This document shows, in pieces, positions 1-8,942 of a stretch of DNA of 12,543 nucleotides. This DNA is from Falciphora oryzae (Eukaryota > Ascomycota > Sordariomycetes > Magnaporthales > Magnaporthaceae): the NCBI GenBank assembly GCA_000733355.1, contig JNVV01000030.1:480234-492776 (forward strand). Direction: 5' to 3'. Below the pieces are notes generated by a model, which did not search any database, was not told the DNA's origin, and saw only the letters and a list, made by a program, of their open reading frames with translations. The position numbers were made by a program, and so were the translations under genes. Each line of letters opens with the position of its first letter. Position 1 is the first letter of the stretch.

Positions 1-74
1 ACTTCGAAGGGAGGGCTTGAGTTGACCCTCTTGCCTGGCAAGAGCTTGAAACCGCCGAACATAGTCCCGACACA

Positions 75-484
75 ATGGGCTGGCACTCTAGAGGCTTTTC
101 CGATGCCTCGGACCCCAACAAACTGCCCGAGACGAAGCAATGGATCTCGGGATTGCCCATCGAACCTCACCAAGAAACAGCTGTTCCTGCAGTGAATAGC
201 CGTCTGGACGGACTCGAGGATGTCAGCATGAACGATGTTCGCGATTTGGGCAAGAAGTACGATCCGGAAACGCTGAAACTGAAGTATTTGCTTGTGTCCA
301 AAAGTATCAAAGCGTTCATTTTCAAAACGCGACAATGGGGTAAGGTTTCCTTTCCTTATGTCAATACCACTATACGTACACTGCTTCCACTTTATAGCTA
401 TCAACTTACGATTCAAGGAATGGCATTCATGCTAAACTGCTCCTAACTCCCCTACCTGTTTTAACGTTTACAGCGCAAATGTAA
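75..484 (+). CDS. Spliced host gene fragment, function not recognised
   Basis: The only stretch with ordinary coding composition: GC-balanced, mixed third positions, no RIP stops. The frame is open from just after a TGA at 18-20, and the first ATG is at 75. The protein is hydrophilic, with an acidic and basic middle part (LDGLEDVSMNDVRDLGKKYD) and a basic end (KAFIFKTRQW). Unspliced, it would run into a stop at 444-446. Splicing a consensus intron (340-473) gives Ala-Gln-Met and then TAA at 482-484, about 90 residues in total. That abrupt end, exactly where the composition changes, suggests an exon cut by inserted DNA rather than a natural C-terminus. The true start may lie left of the window. 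I do not recognise the family; a fungal AAA-ATPase N-terminal region crossed my mind but I cannot support it. Confidence 0.55.
340..473 (+). other. Predicted spliceosomal intron in the left gene
   Basis: A donor GTAAGG at 340-345, a CTAAC branch-point motif at 443-447 and an acceptor TACAG ending at 473 give a 134-nt intron with the branch point 26 nt before the acceptor, a normal fungal arrangement. It interrupts the codon after Gln-Trp in phase 1. Without splicing, the intron sequence has lower coding quality and a stop at 444-446. Confidence 0.6.
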
Positions 485-861
485 ATTCCACGGAAATTCG
501 CCGCCGAATTTGGCTGGCACCGGTCGCCGATTCAGGCGGCAGTTTGCCCTGGATGCCAAGCCAAACCCCGCTAAAGATGATACGCGCACGCCCCACCGTC
601 TCCCTATTGGGATTTTTACAATTCCACCTTTTTACGGCGCAAGCTCGGGCCATCGGTCCTTAAAGTCGACGAGGTGCCAAGTTAAGTTGCCGTTTAATAT
701 TTAAACTACATAAAGCCTACATCGGTCTTTTTCAGAAGTTCGTTCGTTTATAGGAAGCCGACCTCATTACATTTTCAAAACATCGAACCTATTTTGCCTT
801 TTTTACACCATCGAAATCGCACGTTAGCTTTTTTTTTATTTACATCTGTTTAATAAATCCT
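485..861. other. Non-coding segment between left gene and recombinase relic
   Basis: No convincing gene. The first 200 bases are GC-balanced and not RIP-like; composition then drifts to AT-rich. Two small structures are visible. AAATTCG and CGAATTT form a 7-bp palindrome around 494-511. GCCGCC at 500-505 pairs with GGCGGC at 535-540, with a partly matching GAAT/ATTC continuation, as a hairpin. A CATAAAG motif near 709-716 could serve as a TATA-like element for the DUF3435 gene. Two short open frames on opposite strands (about 468-704) overlap each other and show no coding features, so I do not call them. Confidence 0.4.
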
Positions 862-961
862 TACTTACCACGCTCCCATTTCCTACGATTTATTTGCTCC
901 CGTTACTTTATCATCCATCTCCCAATTACTTTATTACTTACTAAACTTTTTATTATTAACT
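862..961 (+). promoter_or_regulatory. Pyrimidine-rich leader upstream of DUF3435 start
   Basis: About 100 bases dominated by C and T on the plus strand (runs such as CTCCCATTTCC and CATCCATCTCCC) end directly before the ATG at 962. Pyrimidine-rich tracts just upstream of the start are common in filamentous-fungal promoters and 5' UTRs. The position supports 962 as the ancestral start of the recombinase gene. This is inference from composition only. Confidence 0.4.
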
Positions 962-3309
962 ATGGGCTTTAAACCTAACTAAAAAGGTTATATCGAATAT
1001 TTGGCCAAGTACTACTATTAGCGTCGTAATAAATTAATTAATTTAGGAATTGTAAAAAAAACTATACTCCAATTTTATAAAAATTAATAAATACGGAATG
1101 TTATGCAAATGGATAAAATAAATAGCACTCCACCCGAAAACAAGTTATTTTATACGATAAAAACCTAACAATTTTTTTAAACATTGCGAGCTATTTGGCA
1201 AAAACAAATTGGAATATATTAGATAATCGATTAAAAAAAACCTTATGATTTTTTTCGAATGGATGCTCGATAACTACCCGAAGATCCGGAAAAGAAATAC
1301 AATCTACGAATACAAAAGGGTTTTTGCTATATTATATTACGATACCGTTAGCTAGGCTATAATGGATAAAGTAAACGAGGAATTTAATAATGTAAGTAAA
1401 AAAGCGAGTAAAGGGGAACCGAAAAAGCATATTAATTAATAATATTTTCCCCGACCTAATATATTAATAGCCACTTTACAAAAAAATACGACTTGGATTC
1501 GATACCTAAGGAAAAACCGGTTATAAACGTTAACGACTTTTTTTTTATCCTTTATCACTATTGGGTTTTTAATACGTCGGTGTTTCTAAACGAGCGGTAA
1601 AAGCTATAGCTTGCGCTTTTGCTTTTTTTTTAAACGTATACCGCTACAAGACCGGGAGCGTTAGTATATAAGCAAACAAACCGCGAGAATTTTAAAATAC
1701 ATAATATAAAAAGCGAAAGCGGGGGTAAAAGCAGGATATTTGATAAAACCGGCCTGAAATAGGCAGAAATCAAAACTTTTTGTTACAAAAACGTTATAAT
1801 TTTTTTACTGCCAAGCCTAGGTGGTAAAGACGTCCTTACTATAGAAATAACGCTTAGGTTTACGAAGGGATGGCAAAGGCAACCTAATCCGTAAATAATA
1901 AATTTGTTATCAAATTTTATAGCACTAAAAGCTAACATTTTTTAGCAAAACATTTATCCTTACAAAGGTGGATACGCTTATTTTCGACGCGATTATGCAT
2001 ATGATTGTTATCGGTATATTCGATAACGCGTTCGAAGCCGGCATTGATTCGGTAAATAAAATATATCGTTTTCGCGTTTTGCCACCCCGTCGCAGCTACG
2101 TCTTCCACTAAAAAAAATAAATAATGGACATTCCCATTTTCCGCTAAACTGTAAAGGCAAAAAACGGGTACAAAACGTTAGAAACCGAAGCTTTGCATTA
2201 CCACACCTACCTCTATACTTTACAGCGACTTGGCATCAACGCGGGATTTATGCAATTGTTAATATCTTATATAATTCGACGTAAGGCTGGAAAAGCTGTA
2301 AAAGGTAGGAAAAAATACTCACCCAACTATTATTAACTTACAATACTAATAACCTTAAACTATTGCTACACAAGCTTAATTGCAGCAAGTTATAAACTAT
2401 CGAAATACGGGCACCTACCAAACTTATATCAATTCGAAAGTTCAATGCCACGTTAAGGCAGCTTTCTTTAGCCGGCTATCGAATCGAGCTTTATTTAAAG
2501 CGGTTATATATATAAATCGCTACGTCAACCTACGTACGCCGATAGGGCTCACCGCCAAACAAATTTCTAAGTTGCGATTTAATCCGGAAATGCAAAGGCG
2601 ATAAAAGCTTGTAAATATCCTCTTTCAAAAAGTTAAATCGGAGTTAGGGACGATTACAAAAGCCGAAACGGGCAATACGAAACTATACCAGCTATACCGA
2701 AAGGCGAAAAAAGCTTTCGACTTCACAAAGAATATGTTAAAGAATTCAGCGAAAAAAAACGCACGGCAACTTTTTTTCAACAATATCGATACGCTGGATA
2801 TTAACAAACAGCTCAACAGCGCTACATGTCACTTAAGCTCCGGCTTCAACGAATGGAAACAACCGGAAATCAACCACGCTTTGGAAAAGCGTAAAAAAGT
2901 CGCCGATATTATCTGCAAAAATTTATCGCATCTGGACAAAAATGCTGAGGTAGAACACCGAGTTAGCGCTGGAGGCGCTATACTTTCTCTCTGCCGCCAA
3001 AAGGAGCCGTCACGTAAACGAATGCCGGCCCAAAGAGTTCAAAGTGGGGGCCAAAGCCTTAAGTGCCTGCAAAATACTCAAAGCTGTGCTAAAACACAGT
3101 GCTGTTTTTGCATCCAAAACGGCGATCGTTATCACTTTTCTTCTATGTATAAGACGAGGGACCACGTTAAGATTCACCTGTTAACATTTAACAAAAACGG
3201 TGAAATTCCTTGTCCAAAACCAGAATGCTGCAAAACGTTCCGGGGTCGCGATGCATTCAAAGCCCATGCTGCTTTAATACATAAATACGATATTTTCCAA
3301 AGGCGTTAA
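962..3309 (+). pseudogene. DUF3435 tyrosine recombinase relic (Starship captain-like)
   Basis: A decayed site-specific tyrosine recombinase. Readable pieces in order: N-terminal helical part from the ATG at 962; INSTPPENKLFYTIKT near 1120-1167; FFEWMLDNYPKIRKRNTIYE near 1251-1310; KEKPVINVNDFFFILYHYWV in frame 2 near 1510; box I TYTATRPGALVY at 1634-1669 with the catalytic Arg at 1649-1651; GGKDVLTIEITLRFTKG from 1820; HYHTYLYTLQRLG and SYIIRRKAG with Arg-Arg at 2277-2282; TYQTYI with the likely nucleophile Tyr at 2425-2427. The C-terminal third (2380-3309) is one frame broken by a single TAA at 2602-2604. It ends with two Cys/His fingers, FCIQNGDRYHF...H and a CPKPEC...H...H finger. DUF3435 proteins include the captains that move Starships. 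At least three other frame changes and many stops make it dead. The family call is strong; captain status is inferred. Confidence 0.85.
2305..2366 (+). other. Possible intron inside the DUF3435 relic
   Basis: The relic changes from frame 3 (RRKAGKAVK) to frame 1 (TQA, stop, LQQVINYRNTG) across this interval. A GTAGGA donor-like motif at 2305-2310 and a TACTAATAA branch-like motif near 2343-2351 would fit a short intron of about 60 nt that removes the shift. A clean AG acceptor is not visible at the expected place. A RIP-era indel is the alternative. Confidence 0.3.
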
Positions 3310-3398
3310 GTATGTTTTACTTTTTATTTTTAGCAGAGAATTATTGTGTAATTATCAGCTTAGCGTTATTACTTGTAACATTATCGAAATATCTACTA
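3310..3398. other. AT-rich spacer, target of element A
   Basis: The bases following the recombinase stop are AT-rich, and no gene is seen. The segment ends with the TA at 3397-3398 that was duplicated when element A inserted; the partner TA is 5260-5261, and the spacer resumes at 5262-5282. Confidence 0.6.
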
Positions 3399-3442
3399 AC
3401 GTAGTTCATAAAGGAGCGACACACATAAGCGAGCAACACACC
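3399..3442 (+). repeat. Element A left terminal inverted repeat
   Basis: A 10-bp tip ACGTAGTTCA is followed by two tandem 17-bp iterons, TAAAGGAGCGACACACA and TAAGCGAGCAACACACC. The iterons differ from the right-end versions by a few G-to-A type changes. Iterons at this position in pogo/Fot1 elements are plausible transposase binding sites. Confidence 0.9.
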
Positions 3443-3505
3443 CACACCCGACCTCCGGTCAATTAACGCGCATGCCAACCCAACAACGCCAGCAATCCAT
3501 TCAAA

Positions 3506-5161
3506 CTACTTAGAACTGTATACATCGGACATCTCTACTTTTTCCTAACAAATGCGCGCATTATGTCCTATTTTGCCGCAAATGCCATATCGCCAACGAG
3601 TCGTCGTCGGCCTCCTTTCCTAACCCCTATGGTCGCGCATTTTTTACTATAGCTGTCCATCTAGCTCCTACTGGTTTAGAACATCTCGTACTTCGTCGAT
3701 AGTAAGTGACCTTCCAAATCGGACACGTATTTTTTTAGCCCTCCGGCGTTTGCTTAGTGCTTCGTTCGCCTTTCGTAGCCTAAAGCACTTTTCCTCCAAA
3801 AGGTTGACCCGATGCATGATTGCCTTGGCCCCTTTCGTTAACTGGTCCACAGCCGCCAGCATAGGCGTTAGAAAGCTGCTTTGGTAATTGGAAATCCGAG
3901 TTTTGATGTGTTCGGATTGCGAAATTGCGTCCCTGGCTGTCCGCGGCGTTTTGGAGGTCCAAGGTTCGGGGTCGTTTAAAGGCGTTTTTAGGGGAGTCGG
4001 AATCCGTAGCCTTATATCCAGCTTTTCCAAAACTGATTCCGGATTAAAAAAAGCAAAGCCTGCCTTTCGAAAGCCTCCCCGGATGTTTCCATCGGTTATA
4101 AAGTTAAAAAATGCCGCTTTAAACGCCGAAAGGAATTCGACTTTGGTTACGTAATTAACGTATAATTTTATTAAGTTTTCGATTTGTTAACCGTACGCCT
4201 TTTTTAGCGGGTTAAAGCACCTAACGTTAAGCGGTTAAAGGAAATAAAACGAATGCGGAGGCATGCAAAGCGTAATAATGTTATATTTTTGGCAATAAAG
4301 TTCGAAATCCGTCAAGTAGTAGCTTTCGTAACCGTTTAACATTAATAAACGATAGGAGCCTTTCGTACGCGATATAATGTGTTTATCGAAATGCTAAATC
4401 CATTTTAAGCCGAGCTCGTTCGTAATCCATTCGTTAGCGTTCGTTAAAATAACCTAATCGCGTGGAAGGTTGGTTTCGGAATACCAATTGGCTAGGTAGT
4501 ATTACCTTTTAACGATAATGAAAAAAGGGATCGCTTAACCGCAATAGTTAACTTTTTAGATAATTATAGCCCATTCCCGGTTGCTAAATTGGATTAGCTT
4601 TGCTTTATTACGGCTTTCCGATGTTATAATAACTATAACGGCCGCGATTATGCCTATAAAAAAGCCGGTTTCGTCGAAATTGTAAATATCGTCATCCAGG
4701 ATGCCATATTTAGCTACAGTGTTCCGTATAAAGTCGAACCACGTAAAAACGAGCTTGGGATTTTCGCATTTGGCCCTTTGGTAGTTATATTTTCGAATCC
4801 AGCGCGTACCGAGCTTTTCGCGGCGTTTGACGAAGTTCGCGACCCAGCATTTGCCGACGGTGCCCGCGTCGCGTTCGGCGAGCAATCGGTTGGCCATATC
4901 TTTAACACCAAAAGGCCGGGGAGGAAACGCGCTAAAATCCAGCTCGAGTATATATTTAACAAGCGCCTTTTCTTTAAATTCTGTCAATTTCCGTGATTTG
5001 GGTATGTAATCGCGTCGAGCAGGTCGGCCGCGCTTTCGATAGGCGAGATTGGCAAACGCGACGTCGTAGAGCTTTGCAGCAGTCCGGATGCTTAGATTTG
5101 GGTTTTATTGTAAAGCTTAAAAAGCAAGGATGATTCGACTTTCTTTGTTTTGTTCTGCCAT
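3506..5161 (-). pseudogene. Fot1/pogo transposase of element A (RIP-inactivated)
   Basis: The ATG is at 5161-5159 (MAEQNKESRIILA) and the frame runs without a shift to a TAG at 3508-3506, 551 codons, normal for the family. Domains in order: N-terminal HTH (SIRTAAKLYDV, residues about 23-33); CENP-B/Tc5-type HTH (RPFGVKDMANRLLAERDAGT, about 83-102); DDE_1 catalytic domain; a C-terminal basic stretch (KANEALSKRRRAKK); then a zinc-knuckle motif (CGKIGHNARIC, first Cys read as Tyr). Catalytic positions: first Asp intact in NFDETGF (4673-4675); second changed to Asn in MLNGYES (4334-4336); third Asn in PLNV (4226-4228), with 35 residues between the last two. In-frame stops include 5119-5117, 5107-5105 and 4558-4556. 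The C-terminal part (to about 3668) is followed by more nonsense codons. Nuclear cut-and-paste function is lost. Confidence 0.92.
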
Positions 5162-5215
5162 GTTTGTGGGTGGAGGAATTGATCGCGAGAAATTGTGTGT
5201 CGCGTTGACGCGTTT

Positions 5216-5259
5216 GGCGTGTCGCTCGCTTATATGTGTCGCTCCCTTATGAACTACGT
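5216..5259 (-). repeat. Element A right terminal inverted repeat
   Basis: Read on the minus strand from 5259: tip ACGTAGTTCA, then iterons TAAGGGAGCGACACATA and TAAGCGAGCGACACGCC. It is the better preserved of the two ends, with fewer A-for-G changes than the left end. Confidence 0.9.
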
Positions 5260-5282
5260 TATATTATTAATAAAAGCATATA

Positions 5283-5345
5283 ACGTGGTTCATCACCGAG
5301 CAACACACATCACCAAGCGACACACTTGCAAAATGCATATTAAAC
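5283..5345 (+). mobile_element. Element D: one end of a fold-back miniature element, truncated
   Basis: Begins after a TA (5281-5282) with the tip ACGTGGTTCA and two 17-bp iterons, TCACCGAGCAACACACA and TCACCAAGCGACACACT. The following bases, including CATATTAAAC at 5336-5345, resemble the arms of the two 430-bp miniature elements at 9355-10216. Similarity fades after about 5345. No opposite end is found in the window; a 430-bp element would end near 5712, where there is none. It is therefore a truncated copy or a diverged element whose right half has been lost. Confidence 0.65.
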
Positions 5346-5467
5346 TAATCTCAGTGGCTTAAACCAAATAAGGGGCGAAAGTTACACAAATCACTTTTTC
5401 TCCACATCCAGCCACATTATTAATTCAACCAATCACAATCCCCACACAACTTCGCCGCCATCTGGTC

Positions 5468-5504
5468 TAAAATCGCATAGTGCGAAAAGTGGCATGCGAT
5501 TTTA
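5468..5504. repeat. Perfect 11-bp inverted repeat (hairpin)
   Basis: TAAAATCGCAT at 5468-5478 pairs exactly with ATGCGATTTTA at 5494-5504 across a 15-base loop. It sits about 185 bases upstream of the TATA-like box of the DUF6589 gene. Possible roles are an operator-like site or a remnant of an element terminus; the sequence alone does not decide. Confidence 0.6.
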
Positions 5505-5603
5505 AAATCCCACCCAGCCTCCAATTTACCAAAATTACCATTCTTATTAGATCATAATTCCAGCATAATTGCATCATTATTCTGGCGCATGCACTTGAGG
5601 GAT

Positions 5604-5634
5604 CTGGAGGCCTGGAAGGCCTGGGAGGCCCTGG
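5604..5634. repeat. Short tandem GGCCTGG repeat
   Basis: Three imperfect copies of a roughly 10-bp unit built around AGGCCTGG (positions 5608-5615, 5617-5624 and a variant ending at 5634). It is a GC-rich island in AT-rich surroundings, about 55 bases upstream of the TATA-like box. Confidence 0.5.
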
Positions 5635-5688
5635 CTTACGGGGTCCGTAGAACTCCGTAACATGGAGGGCCAAGCTTTACAAGCAATG

Positions 5689-5696
5689 TATATAAG
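5689..5696 (+). promoter_or_regulatory. TATA-like box for the DUF6589 gene
   Basis: TATATAAG lies about 100 bases upstream of the start of the DUF6589 reading frame and is followed by a pyrimidine-rich leader (CCTCCTTCTCT, CCCTTTCCTCTTC). The spacing fits a fungal core promoter. The block could also be read as the end of an LTR, but no matching second copy was found. Confidence 0.4.
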
Positions 5697-5795
5697 GGCT
5701 TGGTTGCCCTCCTTCTCTAGCAGATAGATCCCTTTCCTCTTCGTGCATAATAAATTATAATTCCTTTAATATAAGGGATTATTATTCACCTTGTT

Positions 5796-8700
5796 TTGGA
5801 GATCTCCGAGCCCACAGGAGTACATACTCCTACCAACAATTCTCCTTTCCTCCACCACATTACGCAATTCGTACCTACCGGTTTCTATTTAAAATTTGCG
5901 CCTACGAAAATCGAAATTTTAAGCGTTATCGCTATATCGTCTCCTTCTTTTCTTTTTTTATTACCGGTTTTCCTTTCCAATTAACCGCCGCAACCGGCTC
6001 CTAATGCCACGTTTCCTACATCAGATTTCACGATTTTAACAACATCCCCACCTCTCCCACCGGCCGACTCCGACTCCGACTCCAACTTTGACGACGAAAG
6101 CGACGGCAATAATACGCCTTCGAACCTTTTCCCCTACTTAACGCCTCGGCCGGCTGCTTTCGATTCACCTTTAGCGGCGCGGAATTCCCGCCTATAAACA
6201 GCTCGCCGTTTAGGGGCCCCCGCGTCCCTCCAAAAGCCCCGCCACTCCTATCCATCTAATAACGATTCCGACCCCCTAAAAGAGCCCGACTCCCCAACTT
6301 ATAACCTGGTACAAAAAACGCTGCAATTTTGGCGCAGTTTAAAGCCACAATTTTCGTTCCCCAAATTTTTTAAACAATAGGCGTATTAGCGTCGCACCGA
6401 TAGCAAACGCAATGGATTTCGCCTTTCCTAATTCCGCTCCTATTTGCAAAACCCCGACGTTTAGCATGCTTTTTCCAAAACTAGCATCTAAATCCTGCTT
6501 AACGGCGAAAGCGCGCTTCTAAATACGTACTACGCCTTTATCCGCCGAAAGCTTGACGCCTTTGCCGCGTTTAACCCGTTCGACAACTTCGACCCGGCAT
6601 AATTTAGTAAAGGAGACGCCCTTTGCACCGCTAAAAACATTTGCGACGTTTCCTAGGTACAAAACCAACTATTGCAATGCGACTCCCGCTTTTAAAAACA
6701 TGCGCCCCTGCTTAACTAGTTGCTTACTACTGTTATGGTTAATACCCGAACCGATTGGGACTTCTATAGCCCCAACCGTTAAACCCCCAAACCTATACCT
6801 AAAGGGGCGGCGACCTTAAAAGGGACAGTTACCCCAAGTGGGGCGGCGACCCCTGGAGTGGCAGCGACCCCTAAAGGGGCAGCGACACCTAAAAAGGCAG
6901 CAACATTTAAAAGGGCGGCAACAACTACAGCTACAAACCTTAGCCCCCGTTATATAATTGCAAATATTATAACACACGCGCGGGCGCTTAAAAAAAGCAA
7001 CTATTTAAAGCGGGTCCTTAAGATTTATCAAATAAACAATGGCGTTCCGCAACGGGTAATAAATATCCTTTTAAAGTTCGGGGTCAACTCCTCCTATAGG
7101 GTTACTAAAAACCAAATAACTTTTATGGTCGATAAGGTTATAATACGTTTGCTAACTAAATAATAACCGATTTTATCTTTTATATTAATATGCCTTTTTT
7201 TATAAAAGAATATCTAACGTATTGCCTTTAACCCCAGTTTAATATTTATTTACGATAACTTTAACTTTATAAACCGTGTCCAAAACTTTAAACAGGGCCG
7301 CAAAAACGTTATGCGAAATATCACCACCTGCCTCGCCATCGGGAGCCCCGATATCGTCCGCTATACCTAATTATAATGGCATGCTACAGTGCCGTTCAAG
7401 TTGGAGTGGCTCTAAGGCCTATATATGTTAGCCCCTCCTATTGCGAAACCGATGTGCTCCCAATACCTTTTCCGGCATAAGGTGCTGCATTACCTTTTCA
7501 AAAGCACACATACTAACAGGTTTCCTATTTGCCAGTTCCCCAACGTTTTTCGTATCAACACCCTAAAGTCCTATATTATCCAAACCCCAACCATTATGAA
7601 AAGCGAGGGCGAGTTTGGCGATGTTTTTCGGGTTTATAAATAACTTTTCCAGGGGATTTTAGGGTTTAAACCCGGCACATTTGACTATAATAACGTCCTT
7701 ATTTTATTCCATAGCGACCAAAAAACAACATCTTTTATCAAACATATCCAATCCGCTAATATCGAATGTATTACACCTTTTAACCGCAAGCAATAGCTCC
7801 TTCCAATCCCTGCCTTTTTCCACGTCCAAATCAATTTTATCCACTACGTTTGGAAAAAGTTTTATTTTTTAATTAAAGCCGATATCCTAAGTTTCGGCCG
7901 TAGTTAAAAAATATTTAATTCCAAACCAAAGTTTTACCACGCGCTTCGACTCCTCCAAAACAGCTACCGTGCACGCGTTTTTACCATAAACATAAGCGTA
8001 TTCCAAAAAGATAGCAAACTCCCCAAAAGGCAGGGACTTATCCCATCCGCCGTACAAAAAGCGTTTGCCTCCGCTTCCCCGGAATACATCGAATCCCTCC
8101 AAACTAAGGTCGATAAAAAAACGTTTTCAGCATTTGCCACTGCAGGACGGAACCCCAATACGAATAGTCCCGTTAACATCCCTTTCTGGTTACAAAGTCG
8201 GTACTTCTAAGCTATATAACTGCTTTAAACTGTTAACGAAACTATACGACAAAGGGATTTCGGTATCCTTTAATAATACATTCCCTTCTTTATTTTCTTT
8301 TTTTATAAGTGCAAAGCTAAAAACTACGGTCCAGAAATGCTATATCTAATTTGGCTTATACATCCAAAAGTTACAAACGAGCTACTCCGTACAGCTATCC
8401 TTCGGTTAGGCTTTATTCGTTGCATTACGGCTGGCAATAGATTTAAAGCTATCGATTTCGTTATTAAACACCTTAATAAAGCGTTCTCTTTTGATATCAA
8501 ATACAACAAAAACTCGACTTACGACATTTGGGCTACGTTTAAAAACTGCGCTGCCCTTAGACCTTTAGGAGCAATAATACGCAAAACATTAAAATCTGCG
8601 TTTAGCCAGTATAATAATGCCAAACATACCGTAACGTTTACCAAATAAAACGTTATGCAATATGCGTATTTATTTGTTAACAATGGATGGGGCAATAAAT

Positions 8701-8942
8701 ACGACTAAGCGAAGCAGGATTCCGAGTTCGACGCCCCGGCATTATTCGCAAACGGGATTAAATATATGCACAATAGCAAACTAGAAGCTTTCAACCGCAC
8801 TATCGTACGGCCCGCTAATATTTTTTCCCAACAAAGGCTAGCAGATGCCGAAAAGGGGGTAGCTAATATAATTATCGAAAATCGGGAAGGCGACCGGGGA
8901 TATTATTTAGGGGGGAACGAAGATAATGGAGCAGACGAATAG
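5796..8942 (+). pseudogene. DUF6589-family gene, RIP-inactivated, single reading frame
   Basis: One frame runs over 3.1 kb (about 1,048 codons) with no frameshift, only stop codons and missense changes. The start is uncertain: the first plausible residue is a TTG at 5796 followed by EISEPTGVHTPTNN. Order of features: a low-complexity N-terminus with DSDSDSNFDDESDG (6066 on); LVQKTLQFWRSLKPQFSFPK (6306 on); seven 6-residue PKGAAT-type repeats (6798-6923); IIANIITHARALKK through GVPQRVINILLKFGVNSSY (to about 7100), typical of the DUF6589 N-terminal part; YDNFNF (Asp 7254-7256); HSDQKT (Asp-Gln 7716-7721); PAFFHVQINFIHYVW; NYGPEMLYLIWL (8325 on); KYNKNSTYDIWATF; KLEAFNR (Glu 8784-8786). Stops fit CAA to TAA (after NSRL) and TGG to TAG (KQ-stop-AY-stop-RR). 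The native stop may be 8940-8942, or the frame may have run to about 9107. DUF6589 function is unknown. Confidence 0.75.
6798..6923 (+). repeat. Seven tandem 18-bp repeats encoding PKGAAT-type hexapeptides
   Basis: Seven consecutive 18-bp units in register with the DUF6589 frame encode PKGAAT, LKGTVT, PSGAAT, PGVAAT, PKGAAT, PKKAAT and FKRAAT. The stretch keeps far more GC than the sequence on either side. It forms a basic, alanine/threonine/proline-rich linker between the acidic N-terminus and the conserved domain. Copy number is likely to vary between alleles. Confidence 0.85.

Larger units (their letters stand above)
3399..5259 (-). mobile_element. Element A: complete Fot1/pogo-type DNA transposon, RIP-mutated
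   Basis: A full-length 1,861-bp element of the Tc1/mariner superfamily, pogo/Fot1 branch. It is flanked by TA at 3397-3398 and 5260-5261, the expected target duplication. Both ends carry terminal inverted repeats of about 44 bp that match apart from a few G/A differences. The transposase gene lies inside on the minus strand and keeps its frame. Element B (10253-12113) is a homologue of exactly the same length and orientation, so neither copy has a net indel. Stops and catalytic changes are transitions typical of RIP, so the element is not autonomous. It inserted between the DUF3435 relic and the DUF6589 gene region. Confidence 0.92.
5346..5688. other. Upstream region of the DUF6589 gene
   Basis: Non-coding stretch between the element D fragment and the TATA-like box. 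It is AT-rich up to about 5580 and then GC-rich. It holds a strong small hairpin (5468-5504) and a short GGCCTGG repeat (5604-5634). An open frame on the minus strand (5467-5673) has proline-rich low-complexity content created by that repeat and is not called as a gene. Confidence 0.45.

Noticed and set aside
480..771. Possible solo LTR from TGTAA (480-484) to TTACA (767-771)
   Set aside because: The flanking five bases (GCAAA and TTTTC) do not match as a target duplication, no second copy is in the window, and the motif is short enough to arise by chance.
3888..5009. Plus-strand open frames inside element A (for example 3888-4154 and 4778-5009), and the equivalents in B (10757-11044 and 11350-11841)
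   Set aside because: They are antisense to the transposase frame, which has clear domain motifs and runs full length on the minus strand.
5640..5795. LTR retrotransposon start: a CCGTAACA motif, a TATATAAG box and a gag-like start (EISEPTGVHTPTNN)
   Set aside because: The frame continues into DUF6589 motifs, no reverse transcriptase or integrase motif was found downstream, and no second LTR is present.
6798..6923. CRISPR-like or satellite array
   Set aside because: The units are contiguous, without spacers, and in register with the protein frame: it is a coding tandem repeat.
7887..8179. Minus-strand open frames overlapping the DUF6589 gene, as well as 6028-6255 and 8872-9081
   Set aside because: They lie opposite the continuous plus-strand frame, have no recognisable motifs, and arise because RIP of the plus strand removes fewer stops on the other strand by chance.
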